A stretch of 64,000 nucleotides of DNA from Aplectana chamaeleonis (lineage: Eukaryota; Nematoda; Chromadorea; Rhabditida; Cosmocercidae): positions 248,001 to 312,000 of the forward strand of contig JAPDOI010000121.1 of assembly GCA_029168955.1 (NCBI GenBank), in the 5' to 3' direction. Positions 1-9,600 of the stretch are shown here, in pieces. A model generated the notes under the pieces. That model ran no database searches. It had not been told where the DNA came from and was given only the letters and a program-made list of their open reading frames with translations. The stretch's first letter is position 1, and every line of letters starts with the position of its first letter. The translations under genes and the position numbers were made by a program.

Positions 1-401
1 CCGCCTGTCAACGTCGTAGGAGAAACCCGGCATGGAGAAACTGCCTTAGAGCTGCTCGCGAGCCGACCGACGAACTCCGCATGAGCTCGCAATCCGACCG
101 AAACTCCAATTGCTGTCGTCTTTCCGACCGGAGCTTTAACTTACTCTTTGCTGACCGCCATTCGCCCTCCATGCTCAAGCGACCTGCCCGTAGAGGCCTT
201 CAGCGCAGTCGGTCCGACCTGTGTTACCATGAGTTTGAGCGCGCAGAAAAATGCTGCGGAGCGCCGTTTTTGCAAACATTCAGTGCGGTACTGTAGCAGG
301 GATTGGCGAAGTTCCAAATTTCGAATTCACAAACCATATGGGGTATAGAGGAAAGATATTGTTGAACTTCGTGGTGGAGTATTTTTTCTGGAATGATTTA
401 G

Positions 402-1498
402 TTGATGCCGCTTGTAAAAACAAGCTTCTGCTACGACATCGCCGCAGGTCTTGCTTACCTACATTCGAAGAACTGCATGCATCGGTGAAGCATACAGATT
501 ACAACAGCTCCTCTGAAATGGACTGCGAATAGCGGCCTGTTTCAGGGATGTAGCTGCTCGCAACTGTCTTGTCACAGAGGACGGTAGAATGGTGAAACTC
601 TCTGACTTCGGACTGGCAGCACACGGCAGCCGACTCAATCTACCACCAACGGAGAAAGTGCCGATTCGATGGTAAGGTAACGCTAGCGAAATTGGGCTCG
701 TAGCCCTCAGATCTGTTTCAGAGTGCGATGGCAGTGCGAAGCGATCAGGGTACCTTCTCAGCACCCCTGACTCTAGAGTTAAAATTGGTCCGAGTAAGAC
801 TGTCCGCCCACGCGGTTGGTGCGTGTGTTCAGCGGCCCCCGCAAAGGTGATTTTCGGAATTGTTAATCGAACAGCAGGAATATTATACGAATAAAGGATA
901 TTCCAATCAGCTGTCTGCAGCCATGGAAAAGTTTGTCTGAAAAAATGCCTACAAGATGGTCGCTCGGCAAGCACGTCGATCGCTTGAGCGGACAGTCTCT
1001 TTCAGACAGATACTAGCAGCACTCTTTACAATCTTTGAGTCGAGTGCTACCGGTTCCTTTTCGCAAAGCTAAAGATCGCTTACAGCTCAGGTAAACCCTA
1101 TTTCTACGTCAGAAAATTGTCCTAGAAACGAATATTTGTTTCAAATGGTCATTTTGTCCAAGTATCCTTGCCTTTTCATAAGTAACAATCCATTTCAATC
1201 CTTACCCTCACGACCAACATCAATGCCACTTTTGGAATTAAGGCAAGCTCCAGAAGTACTGTTTCATCACATCTACATGCGCGAAAGCGACGTGTGGTCG
1301 TTTGGAATGCTGATGTCCGAGATCTATAACGATGGAAAGGTTCCCTTCCACGACAAGACCGTGGCCGAGATTCGACTGAAGGTAAGAACTGACGAAAACT
1401 ACGAGGAGCAGAAACACTATCAACACTTCCAGATACACTACCCGACGTTTCGTCCGTTTGTCCCACAACTCGCCAGCCACTTCAGAAGCATTCCCCCG
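402..1498 (+). CDS. Fes/Fer-like non-receptor tyrosine kinase, catalytic-domain exons (partial gene)
   Basis: Four exons can be joined in frame: 402-484, 546-671, 1243-1381 and about 1433-1498. The first ends in YLHSKNCMHR with donor GTGAAG. The second completes the catalytic loop HRDVAARNCLV and carries the DFG motif (SDFGLAAHG); it ends inside a Trp codon at donor GTAAGG. The third begins by completing IRWQAPEVL, the subdomain VIII signature of tyrosine kinases, and contains SDVWSFGMLMSEIY. The HRDVAARN loop and RWQAPE are typical of Fes/Fer-like cytoplasmic tyrosine kinases, which are greatly expanded in nematodes. Such kinases phosphorylate tyrosines in signalling and cytoskeletal proteins. 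The SH2 and glycine-loop part would lie before the window or was not found. The last exon (IHYPTFRPFVPQLASHF) is weakly kinase-like and meets a stop at 1517 unless spliced at 1499. The 3' end is uncertain and the gene may be degenerate. Confidence 0.78.
786..1000. repeat. Possible tRNA-derived SINE, inverted pair of copies
   Basis: Positions 862-1000 are the reverse complement of 63820-63975. Shared blocks include the AGCAGGAATATTA(G/T)ACGAATAA stretch, CCAATCAGCTGT and CGCTCGGCAAGCAC. A second, partial head in the opposite orientation lies at about 790-840 (GCCCACGCGGTTGGTG). In the 63.8-kb copy a weak A-box-like and a B-box-like (GTTCGAGTCTC) region suggest a tRNA origin, but this is tentative. 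The repeat lies in the kinase intron between 671 and 1243. Confidence 0.45.
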
Positions 1499-1621
1499 GT
1501 ATCTCCCTCTACATGCTGACGTTCTCAGAGCGAAATTCCGGTCCACACTTGCGGATAACCGCCGTTGCATCTCGCGACACAGGCCCCGGTCAGAGTTGGT
1601 GCTATTTGCATCTGTAACCCA

Positions 1622-2060
1622 TCGACCCCCCCCCCCCAACACCCACCAACACCGACCCGGTCGATACGTATGATTGAAATCATGGGGTGAGGTTGAGAAT
1701 ATCACTAGGTGTATCCTACTAGATATGGCGATGATTACGTGGCCAACAGGATTGCACCTGTTCAGAGAAATAGTAAAGGAGAGTATGGTGAAGTAACGGA
1801 GGTAGCAGTAAGGTTAGCTTTCTAGTGATACGCAATGTTTTATCTTCGACCCGCCCACCCGGTGATTTTCTCACCCGCCGTCATCCACGTATTGCATAGA
1901 TATCGACCGCGTCGGATACATCGAGTGATTTTCTCAACCTCACTCCATCATTTTAAACATACGTATCGACCGGGTGGGTGTTGGGGGGTGTTGGGGGGTG
2001 CGGGGGGATACATCGAGTGATTTTTGCGTCCCATTTCCAATGCATTCTGCGTGTATCGAC
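1622..2060. repeat. GC-rich foldback element
   Basis: The segment 1626-1708 (C-run, ACACCGACCCGGTCGATACGTATG, then GGGGTGAGGTTGAGAA) is the imperfect reverse complement of 1928-2008. A shortened third copy of the ATCGACCGGG core follows at 2050. The arms enclose about 220 bp without coding signal. No target duplication is evident. Confidence 0.6.
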
Positions 2061-2225
2061 CGGGCTGGAGACGTCGGCTCATCCAACTATGACCGGGGCC
2101 ACAGTGATATCCATGCTGGAAGAAAGGTTAATCGTGCCGGAGCCACCTGATACCAGTACGGTTGTCATCGTGTTGCGTGATGCAAAAGCGGTTTTTTCGT
2201 CTCGATAACAACAGTACAATAGTTA

Positions 2226-3029
2226 CCAGGTTGTTCAATAAGTTTTGTCGTTCAAAAAGAAAAACACACTTTTATAGTTTAAAGTACACTTCATACTCCA
2301 GTATAATCTCCCTGAACATTAATACACTTTAAAAAAAACCAAAAAAAAATTTCATCCAAAAAAAAAACCCAAGTCTCATCCATTTAAAAAAAAACTATAA
2401 ATCGACGCACAAAATTCACTTTATCCTCTTTAAAACGCTTCAAATGTTGCTGAGAAAGTCGCATTCGAATGTGTCTTAATCCACTGATTGTTAGCGAATG
2501 CGGCACCCATTGTGCACACTGCTTTCTAAAACCCAAAATTTCACTTAAAATATGGCTCACACTGCCTAATAAGATGTGTAGAGCGTCTACTAAATCTCCC
2601 TCAGTCAATCGGCGATTTTCCAAAGCCATATCCTGTATTTTGGCTATGATTTCCGGTGTTGATGCGCTTTTTGAACGTCCTTCACGTGGATCGTCTTCAA
2701 GGCTTGTACGGCCACATTTAAATTGAGCAACCCATCTTTCTACTGTTCTAATTGTAGACGAACAATCATTATACACTTTTAACATTCGCTTGTGAATTTC
2801 TTTTGATGCTACACCTTCCAAAAATAAGAATTTCATCACTGCGCGTATTCAATTTTTCCATTGGTGTGACACGGCGGCACTAAATGGCTTGTAAACAAAG
2901 AATGAATTGACATATTTAAATGAAACTTCACAAACATTCATATGAAGAGTGTACCGACAAAACAAAAAAAATTTGGGCTAGTAGCAAAGCCCTCTCTTAT
3001 CGAATGACAAAACTTATTCAACAACCTGG
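2226..3029 (-). mobile_element. mariner transposon, internally deleted, with intact TIRs
   Basis: The 804-bp element is bounded by TA dinucleotides (2224-2225 and 3030-3031). Its inverted repeats of about 28 bp start CCAGGTTGTTCAATAAGTTT on the left and the matching complement on the right, with two or three mismatches. Together with the transposase fragment on the minus strand this is diagnostic of the mariner family. The interior lacks the catalytic half, so the element is non-autonomous. It sits downstream of the kinase exons. Confidence 0.9.
2384..2839 (-). pseudogene. mariner transposase, N-terminal DNA-binding part only
   Basis: The 151-residue frame starts MMKFLFLEGVASKEIHKRML and continues through the paired helix-turn-helix region typical of mariner transposases (VERWVAQFKCGRTSLEDDPR, then a second HTH around ILLGSVSHILSEILGFRK). 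It runs on through LSQQHLKRFKEDKVNFVRRF, which in full-length relatives directly precedes the first catalytic Asp. Here the frame ends after FVRRFIVFF and no D,D(34)D domain follows, so the protein could bind TIRs at most. Full-length mariner transposases are about 345 residues. The loss is an internal deletion, because the 3' TIR is still present 158 bp further on. Confidence 0.88.
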
Positions 3030-3202
3030 TATTAACGAGTATTGATTTTCCGACTTCAGCTAATGTATCGGTGCTGGGAAGTCGACGTGACAAAGCGACC
3101 CACGATGAGACAAGCGTCGAAAGTACTCAAAGGATTCTGTATACAGTCAGTGGGCTTCTCCCTAAGCTTTTTTCACCCATTAAAATACACATAGCTTTTC
3201 AG

Positions 3203-3494
3203 CACTGTAAAGGAAAAATCTGTGACAGAGGAGGATTCGAAACAGAAGTTTGTAGATAGGGTTAAAGCACAGGGCTGTCTTGAGGTGGATATACGTCACC
3301 GCCTTTGTGAAAGAATACCTTTGCACAAACCATTTCATGAGATTCTCGGCTCCTTAGCAGCCCCGAAAAGGAATCGGCGAAGCCTGACAGTTCGGCTCAT
3401 TCTCCAGGAGATCGACAGCAGTGGCTGGGACAGCAACAACAAGGAACCCTCGAATTGGGGGAACGAGCTGAACTGTCAGGCGGCTCGGGGATGA
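3203..3494 (+). CDS. Possible terminal exon of an unidentified gene
   Basis: A good acceptor (ATAGCTTTTCAG) at 3202 opens a 96-codon frame ending at 3494. It is hydrophilic and charged, beginning TVKEKSVTEEDSKQKF and including RNRRSLTVRLILQEIDSSGW. The RxLT-x-ILQEI stretch is faintly like the last helix of a protein kinase, so this could be the 3' exon of the kinase gene upstream, with the mariner element in the intervening intron. No family is recognised with confidence. Confidence 0.35.
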
Positions 3495-3499
3495 GAATT

Positions 3500-4600
3500 T
3501 CATATTATACTAGATTTATTGACGTATAATCGCCTGTGAGATATATACACATTCAGGTCGTCACTGTCGGTTCTCGACAGGGTCATGGTAAGCCGGCAAC
3601 GAAGCACGTTGTAAGTGTCTGTTCGTGTAAATTCATATGTGTCGTAAGGAAAACGAAATCTAATTTTGAAGATTGTGTCCACCACAAAAGCACTGGTGGA
3701 TGTACCGAATGCCCAGAAAACGATAGGCTCAAAGGAGGTTAGTTGGCATTCTCACGACTGAAAGTCCCGAAAACGAACCTCAGTTTGAAGAAGCGTTGGC
3801 TCGACGGTATATCAGAAGAAGAAAACGATTTCAAGTTTCGAAATTTCCCCCCATGCATCTTGGTGAATCCTTAACGGCCAAAAAGTTTTTCTTGTACTCG
3901 AGATATGCAAAGCTTCTACCCACGCTTCATCCAGGGGCCACTTGGAGCGTTGAACACGAATATGAGATTCCTTCTTTTTTTTTGAGAAATTCCTGTAGGC
4001 TTTACAATATTTAGCTACAACAGCCTATTGTAATCTTTTAAAAACTGAAAACGGACCCCATATTTGTGCTCAGTGTACCAAATTTCACTCCGGACAAAAT
4101 GGGGGTTAAGAATTCATTTCTTTCTAGATCTCAGAAAAAAAAGCTTCCTAGTCGTTTTTCATCTACCCGAATGTATTGTTTGCGTTTGGGACATTTCGAT
4201 GAAAAAAATGATAAGGAAAAATATACGGATTCTGTGGCACACATAAAGAACTTCTTCGTTCAAAAATTCGCCAGTTGCAAGCGGTCCTGTCGCATGCCTT
4301 CCACCACTACAGTTGTGTTGGAAGGTTTCCAATCAGCGGTGAGGGGCATGCGGCACAACCACTCCTAAGTACTGGTAGTGTTTTCTGCAGTTTGTTCTAC
4401 GAAACCCAGACTTAACTGTCCGAACAGATCACTTATAACGTTGACATTCTGCACACCATAGAAGGGCTAAACTGTCCATAGGTAGTGCTTGATAGTAGCA
4501 TCGTAGGGAATACTCCTTGCATTTTGTACCATTTACATATCCGCTCGCGATTTTTGTTCAGTATGGGATACCTTTCAGAGTTTCACCCGAGTCCTTTTCC
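3500..4600. other. No gene recognised; diverged dispersed repeat
   Basis: I see no exon with supporting splice sites here. The phrase GTTGAACACGAATATGAG at about 3951, followed by ACGGACCCCATATTTGTG at about 4052, recurs in diverged form at about 6870, 41490, 41650, 43355 and 48295. It therefore belongs to an old dispersed repeat. Confidence 0.4.
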
Positions 4601-4604
4601 GTAT

Positions 4605-5078
4605 AGTCCACGGCAACGGAAAAGGGCGCTTGTGCGGTTGCGTATTTCCCCTAAACGTACCGTAGATTTGGCAGAATCGACGGAAACGTTGCGATTTTTC
4701 CAAAATTTTGGAGAAAAAACACTGGAAACGTTGAGAAACGATATATTTTCCCTCCCACACCACAAAATATCAATACACATACAGTCTTCATCATAAACGC
4801 AGGAATAACAAGAAAAAAATGAAAAATTACAAGAAAAAGGAAATAACCTAGAGAATTTCTTTTTCCTTCTTATTCCTGCGTGTCCCCATGGTAAAGGCTT
4901 TGGGTAAGCTGGTAATGTTTGAGTGTGGAAATAGCTCACCGTTTCTCAACGTTTCCGATGTTTCCTTAAAGAATCAGGAGAAAGTTATAACTTTGCCGTT
5001 GATTATGTCGCAACCTACCGTATGCTTAGTGGACATACGCAACCGCATAATCGCCTTTTTTCCGTTGCCGTGAACTGT
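4605..5078. repeat. Foldback element with arms of about 140 bp
   Basis: The left arm (about 4605-4745, GCAACGGAAAAGGGCGC... to ACGTTGAGAAACG) is the imperfect reverse complement of the right arm (about 4938-5078, GTTTCTCAACGTTTCCGATG... to CCGTTGCCGTG). A shorter inverted pair lies inside (ACGCAGGAATAACAAGAAAA near 4798 and its complement near 4868-4884). No coding signal is visible. It could form a long hairpin in RNA. Confidence 0.7.
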
Positions 5079-5468
5079 ATCCTCTATCTCGGAGTCAAAT
5101 TCACTCTGTTCCTTCGCGTACTCGTGCGGAGCAAGGGGAGAAATAGCGAAAAAGTGTGGGGAGGGCACGCGGCATACGCGCACACACGCGATTCCGGCGG
5201 ACATAAATTCCACACCGAAAAAGGGAAACCTTTCGAATAACTCCATCCAAATACAACGCTTTACGTGTCAGAAAAAAATATTCGGGATCCTGTTCGTGGG
5301 GGCTGTCTAAGGAAGTTGTTTACACTTTCCGCGATAGCGTATATGGCTGTGATCATACCTCCTGCGAAGGGCGACGCGAAGCAGTGTTCATCATCCATAT
5401 CGACCGAAAATCGATATGCTCGCTGTGCGGCGTCGTAACCATTGAAGATTTAATACCGGCCCTATTAT

Positions 5469-5835
5469 ACTTGTTCCAAATGAAATTCATTCCGAATATT
5501 TGACTTTTCGACTATAGTCGGATATCGTACTTTTCCGAATATTCGACTTTTCGACTGTAGTCGGATATCGCACTTTTTCGAATATTCGACTTTTCGACTG
5601 TAGTCGGATAATCGCCCTTTTTCGAATATTCGACTTTTCGACTATAGTCGGATATCGCACTTTTTCGAATATTCGACTGTAGTCGGATATCGCACTTTTT
5701 CGAATATTCGACTTTGCGACTATAGTCGGATATAGAACTTTTTCGAATATCCGACTTTTCGAATAAAAAGTCGACTTTTTTATCCAACTGAAACAGTCGG
5801 ATGATCATCCGATTATTCGATTCGGAACAAGTATA
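5469..5835. repeat. Palindromic minisatellite element with terminal inverted repeats (copy 1)
   Basis: About six tandem units of 40-47 bp carry the core CGACTATAGTCGGATATCGC followed by TTTTTCGAATATTCGACTTT. Each unit is itself near-palindromic. The array is bounded by ACTTGTTCC on the left and GGAACAAGT on the right, next to TA on both sides. A second copy with fewer units is at 48999-49238 with the same ends. This suggests a small DNA transposon whose interior has become a minisatellite. Confidence 0.75.
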
Positions 5836-5863
5836 GGCCCTATACGCCGATGCCGTCAAGAGG

Positions 5864-8800
5864 GGCTTAATCCTCACAGACGCCTCGGTCATCGGGACTC
5901 ACGCGTAAAATAAAATGCGTGTGGTGCAGGCACACACAACACACGCGCCTTTACGCGCAAATCGCTAAAATTCACCGACTCACCGTTTCTCGGACTTACG
6001 TTCGTTAGAGTCCGAATTCAGATCAGAAAGAGCTTTGCGGCCAGTTTTTCTTACAGAAGATCGTTTTAAATACGAAAACCAGTTGTCTTGTAAATACACT
6101 CAAGTAATACAACTGGAATAGTTCATTTTTTTCATGTGGTACGGAATCCACTTATCATATATTCACTTGTGATATATTCTTTATACTTTTTAAAGTCATT
6201 TTTAATATTTTTTAATATTGATGATGACCAAAGTGGGATATATAGCCTTTAGAGGCACAAAGCTGAGAAACTCATGTGATCTCGTGGACAATAACACTGT
6301 GGTAAGGAATTTATGATACGAAACCGATGTACTGTCATTCACGTTAGAGGGTTAAGAACATATGCTGAATCATTTACTTCCTTCCTCGTCTGTGTGAGCT
6401 TCCCCACAGTGCCTGGCGAGGTCAGAGTAATGATGGAACGTTTCCTGACATTCAGGGCAGACAACATTCAAGACTGCATCATTGACTTCATGATCATGCT
6501 AAACCCGTTGATGATAAAAAGTGGAAGACGTTGATAAAGACGTTTCTTCAACGCTTACTGTACCCCGTATTGATATATAATAGTTGAACGCTGAACCGAA
6601 AATCCGTACAAGTCCAAAACGCTATCAGTCTGCAGAAGGTTCGGAAAATGTGTCTTCACCCAAACTTTGCTTAGGGGGGGGGGTGTTTCGGGCGCTAAAC
6701 ACTATTATAAGATCCGTTTCCGTATTTTCGTAAAAGTAAAGCGCTTTTGGAGGATAGAAAATGTACTAAAATCAGAAAAAACGCCTTGTGCAAGTGGAAA
6801 ACGCTTTCACTCTGTGCAAAGTTCGGAAAACATGCTCTCACCAGAACTTTGATCAGGCGGTTATTCTGGGCGCTGAACACGATTAAGAGGTCCGATTCCA
6901 GATTTTCCAAAGACTAAAATGCGTTTCGGAACGTCCAGCAGGTGCGGAACTCTGGCGAAAAACGACTACACGAATTCTTAACTGGTTCATACGTCTAAAG
7001 AAGGATGCTTTCACGCTCCACTTTTGATACCCTTTAGCTTTGTAACTGTGGAACTTGCAGTAATCGGAATGTTTCAGGGAGAGGGTTTTTTGCAATTTTG
7101 TCATTTCCAAGAGGGGTTAAGAATCTGATGATTGAAAGAACACACTTGGAGACTCCCAAACAGCTTAGAACTTGGCCGACTTCCTCTGATTACCTAGTCA
7201 AATAAACAGCTGTGGGGGCTAACCCTGTGGTTTGAATTTTTTGCCGAAAGTTTGCCGTTTCAAGCAAAATTTTCAGCAAACGGCACTGGCAAACCCCAAA
7301 AATGGCCGGCGAACGGCAATTGCCGCACTCCCCCGGTGAATAACCAAAACAGAGGCACAGATTTAGACGGTGGCATCCTGCTCCCCTGCCATCAACAATG
7401 GTGACTGGACAATTAAAGGCAGTGGTCACGATGAAAAACGTTATCGAAGAAACTACAAAAATCAGCTTAGATCAAAAACAGCTGAAAAACTATGAAGGTA
7501 GCGCGGTTAAAAACGGTCTACAAATAGAGTTTCTAGGGCCCAAAGAAGCTAGTTCGTGCACACGTGCACAGCGATGACGAAACAGATCGCAGTCTCATGC
7601 CGAGCAGTCAAAAATCATCGACATTCAGAGGACGAAATAAATGCAAATTTAACGAATAAAAACAGTTGAATAATGAAAGCACCACTTCAGTCAATGTTTT
7701 TGACTAGATGTGTACATAAATTCGAAGGTTCATTGATTGACATTCAATTTCAAGCTAGCTGATGTTCTTGATATAAGAGGTCATCGATGCCGATGATGTG
7801 GAGAGGGCTCGTCCACCATCAAAAGACAAGAAAGTTCAGGTTTCAAATTTGGCCCAAAACAGCGGGTTTTTCGCGATTTTTTCTTATAGGTCCTACTACT
7901 CGAGACCCAGGAAAGGATTTGGAGAGAAAAAGACGACAAGCATATTTGATCGCGACCACTGCCTTTAAGTGTTGAATACATAGGATGCCAAACGCGGCTA
8001 CATTAGATAAGCAAAACGGTTGCAAAAAAAAAAGGATTTCACGGATGGCAACGCGGATCGAGGTTCTGAGGAAAACTGGAAAAGACTCGTGGTGAGCTTG
8101 TTTAGGAACTTCCTGGAGAACTTGTCTGGTGCCTTAGAGTACCAGGTTATTTTTGCGGTGGCCTACCGCACTCTTGTAATCTCCAAGTACCGAGCGGTAC
8201 ACATTGCCAAGGTTAAATAAAGTGGTGATACTAATTGCATTGCCACATCTCCGACCGCTTATGTTAAGTAGGTAAACTCTCGAGGGAATACTGAAAATTA
8301 TTCTTCTTGTTATGAATTACATATATACACCGCTCGGTATTTTTCATTGAGTCCACATTCATACGAAAATCTGAAAGAAAACTCTGGGTGATCGTGATTG
8401 AAAAAGAATTATAGTCGATGTTTCAATTTTTTACGCCTTTTTACGATTAACGTTCCAGAAGTAGAACAGCTGTGAAGAGTGGAATGGTATGTGACGTCTG
8501 TTATCAATGAAAAGGGCCCAGTACGAAGAACTGAAAACTCAAAAAACTGGCGCATTATGCCCGGAAAGCCAAAGAAAACTTTTGTGCTGGAAAGAAGTGA
8601 TGGGAACGGTAGCTAAGCAAACAGGGAAAATTAGCTTCGTAATGTAAAGAGAAGAGTTACGGTGAAAATCTCAATCCTATAAATACAGTACTTTTATTCA
8701 AAGGAGTTGTTTTGTCGTAGTCATATACGTATGTTAATGCACTGTCGCGTATTCATCGCATAATTAAGGCTTTATCCATGCTTTGAAAAAAATCAGTTTT

Positions 8801-8912
8801 TCTGATTTTTTTTATTTGCGCGTAAAGGCGCGTGTGTTGTGTGCGCCTGCACCACCCGCATTTTACTTTACGCGTGAGTCCCGATGACCGAGGCGTCTGC
8901 GAGGACTAAGCC
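5864..8912. mobile_element. Mutator-like (MULE-type) element, non-coding
   Basis: The element begins GGCTTAATCCTCACAGACGC and ends with the complement of GGCTTAGTCCTCGCAGACGC. The terminal inverted repeats are about 104 bp long with few mismatches (5864-5968 against 8808-8912). Directly outside lie identical 9-bp direct repeats GTCAAGAGG at 5855-5863 and 8913-8921. Long TIRs with a 9-bp target duplication are the hallmark of the Mutator superfamily. The 3.05-kb interior has no recognisable transposase, so it would depend on another element. A TTAA MITE (7417-7964) is inserted inside it and is therefore younger. Confidence 0.82.
7417..7964. mobile_element. TTAA MITE, family A, copy 1
   Basis: The 548-bp body starts AGGCAGTGGTCACGATGAAA and ends ATCGCGACCACTGCCT. 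It is flanked by TTAA at 7413-7416 and 7965-7968. It is over 90% alike by eye along its whole length to 41692-42240, which shows that it moved as a unit. It has no protein-coding capacity. Confidence 0.9.
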
Positions 8913-9057
8913 GTCAAGAGGCAGGTAGGAGACGGACTGTTGCGTGTAAGTGCCACCCAAGCTCGGGTGCTTTCTTGAGCCAAGCTATTGTGGACTTCTT
9001 CATGTAGCTTGTAGGGAACAATATCCAGCTTATTATTTCGATGTGATATGGAATATA

Positions 9058-9200
9058 CAGCCGGGACGGATCCCAGTGACACGTGGCGTTCACTCTTGAA
9101 GGTTGGCGCAAACTCGGTGCTATACGCTACAACATGAGTGCACCGAGCTTGCGACAGCGTTCAATGGGTACAAAGTATCACTAGAATCCATGGCGACAGT
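9058..9200. repeat. Palindromic MITE, 150-bp family, copy 1
   Basis: This is a hairpin-forming repeat with stem core TTGGCGCAAACTCGGTGC and outer arms containing GGATYCYAGTGA. Related copies lie at 38553-38697, 43676-43828, 45066-45213 and 53420-53578. The right arm of this copy is partly degraded. Confidence 0.72.
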
Positions 9201-9234
9201 ATATTCCGATCCAAGTAATATTTGTCGGCTATTT

Positions 9235-9600
9235 CGTGCAGAGGCATAGCCCCAGTTTTGAAACAGCTGCCACCTGACCGCGACATAGCCCCACATTTCG
9301 CCAGCCTAGTTTGGCAGCCATTTCTATGCTAACTTCCTCCGAGAACAGAATGACCGCTCATTTGTCGCATTTGATTCGCGCCTGGATTTGGCTGGTTCGC
9401 TGTCGCTGGCACCCGTCGCAGTGCAGTGCACTGCGACGGACAGCCGCGACAGCGACCGATTACCGCACGGTTTCCAATTTCAGGCATAACATCCCCTTTC
9501 GAACCAGCGACCGCGACAGGTGCTGCAAACTGTTCCTGCGACAGCATTTTTCTACTGTGTGGGCCTGGCCCCGACACGATTTATAACAGTTGACCGCACC
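9235..9600. repeat. GC-rich inverted-repeat region with a perfect 25-bp palindrome
   Basis: Positions 9414-9438 form a perfect palindrome of 12-bp arms around one base (CGTCGCAGTGCA G TGCACTGCGACG). It is enclosed by a looser inverted pair (TCGCTGTCGCTGG at about 9398 and CCGCGACAGCGA at about 9443) and by GACCGCGACA repeats at 9277 and 9509. No coding function is recognised. It may be a degraded foldback element. Confidence 0.55.

Noticed and set aside
5510..5780. CRISPR-like array of regularly spaced repeats
   Set aside because: The units are contiguous and near-palindromic without unique spacers, the host is a nematode, and a second copy at 49.0 kb has transposon-like ends. It is a minisatellite element.
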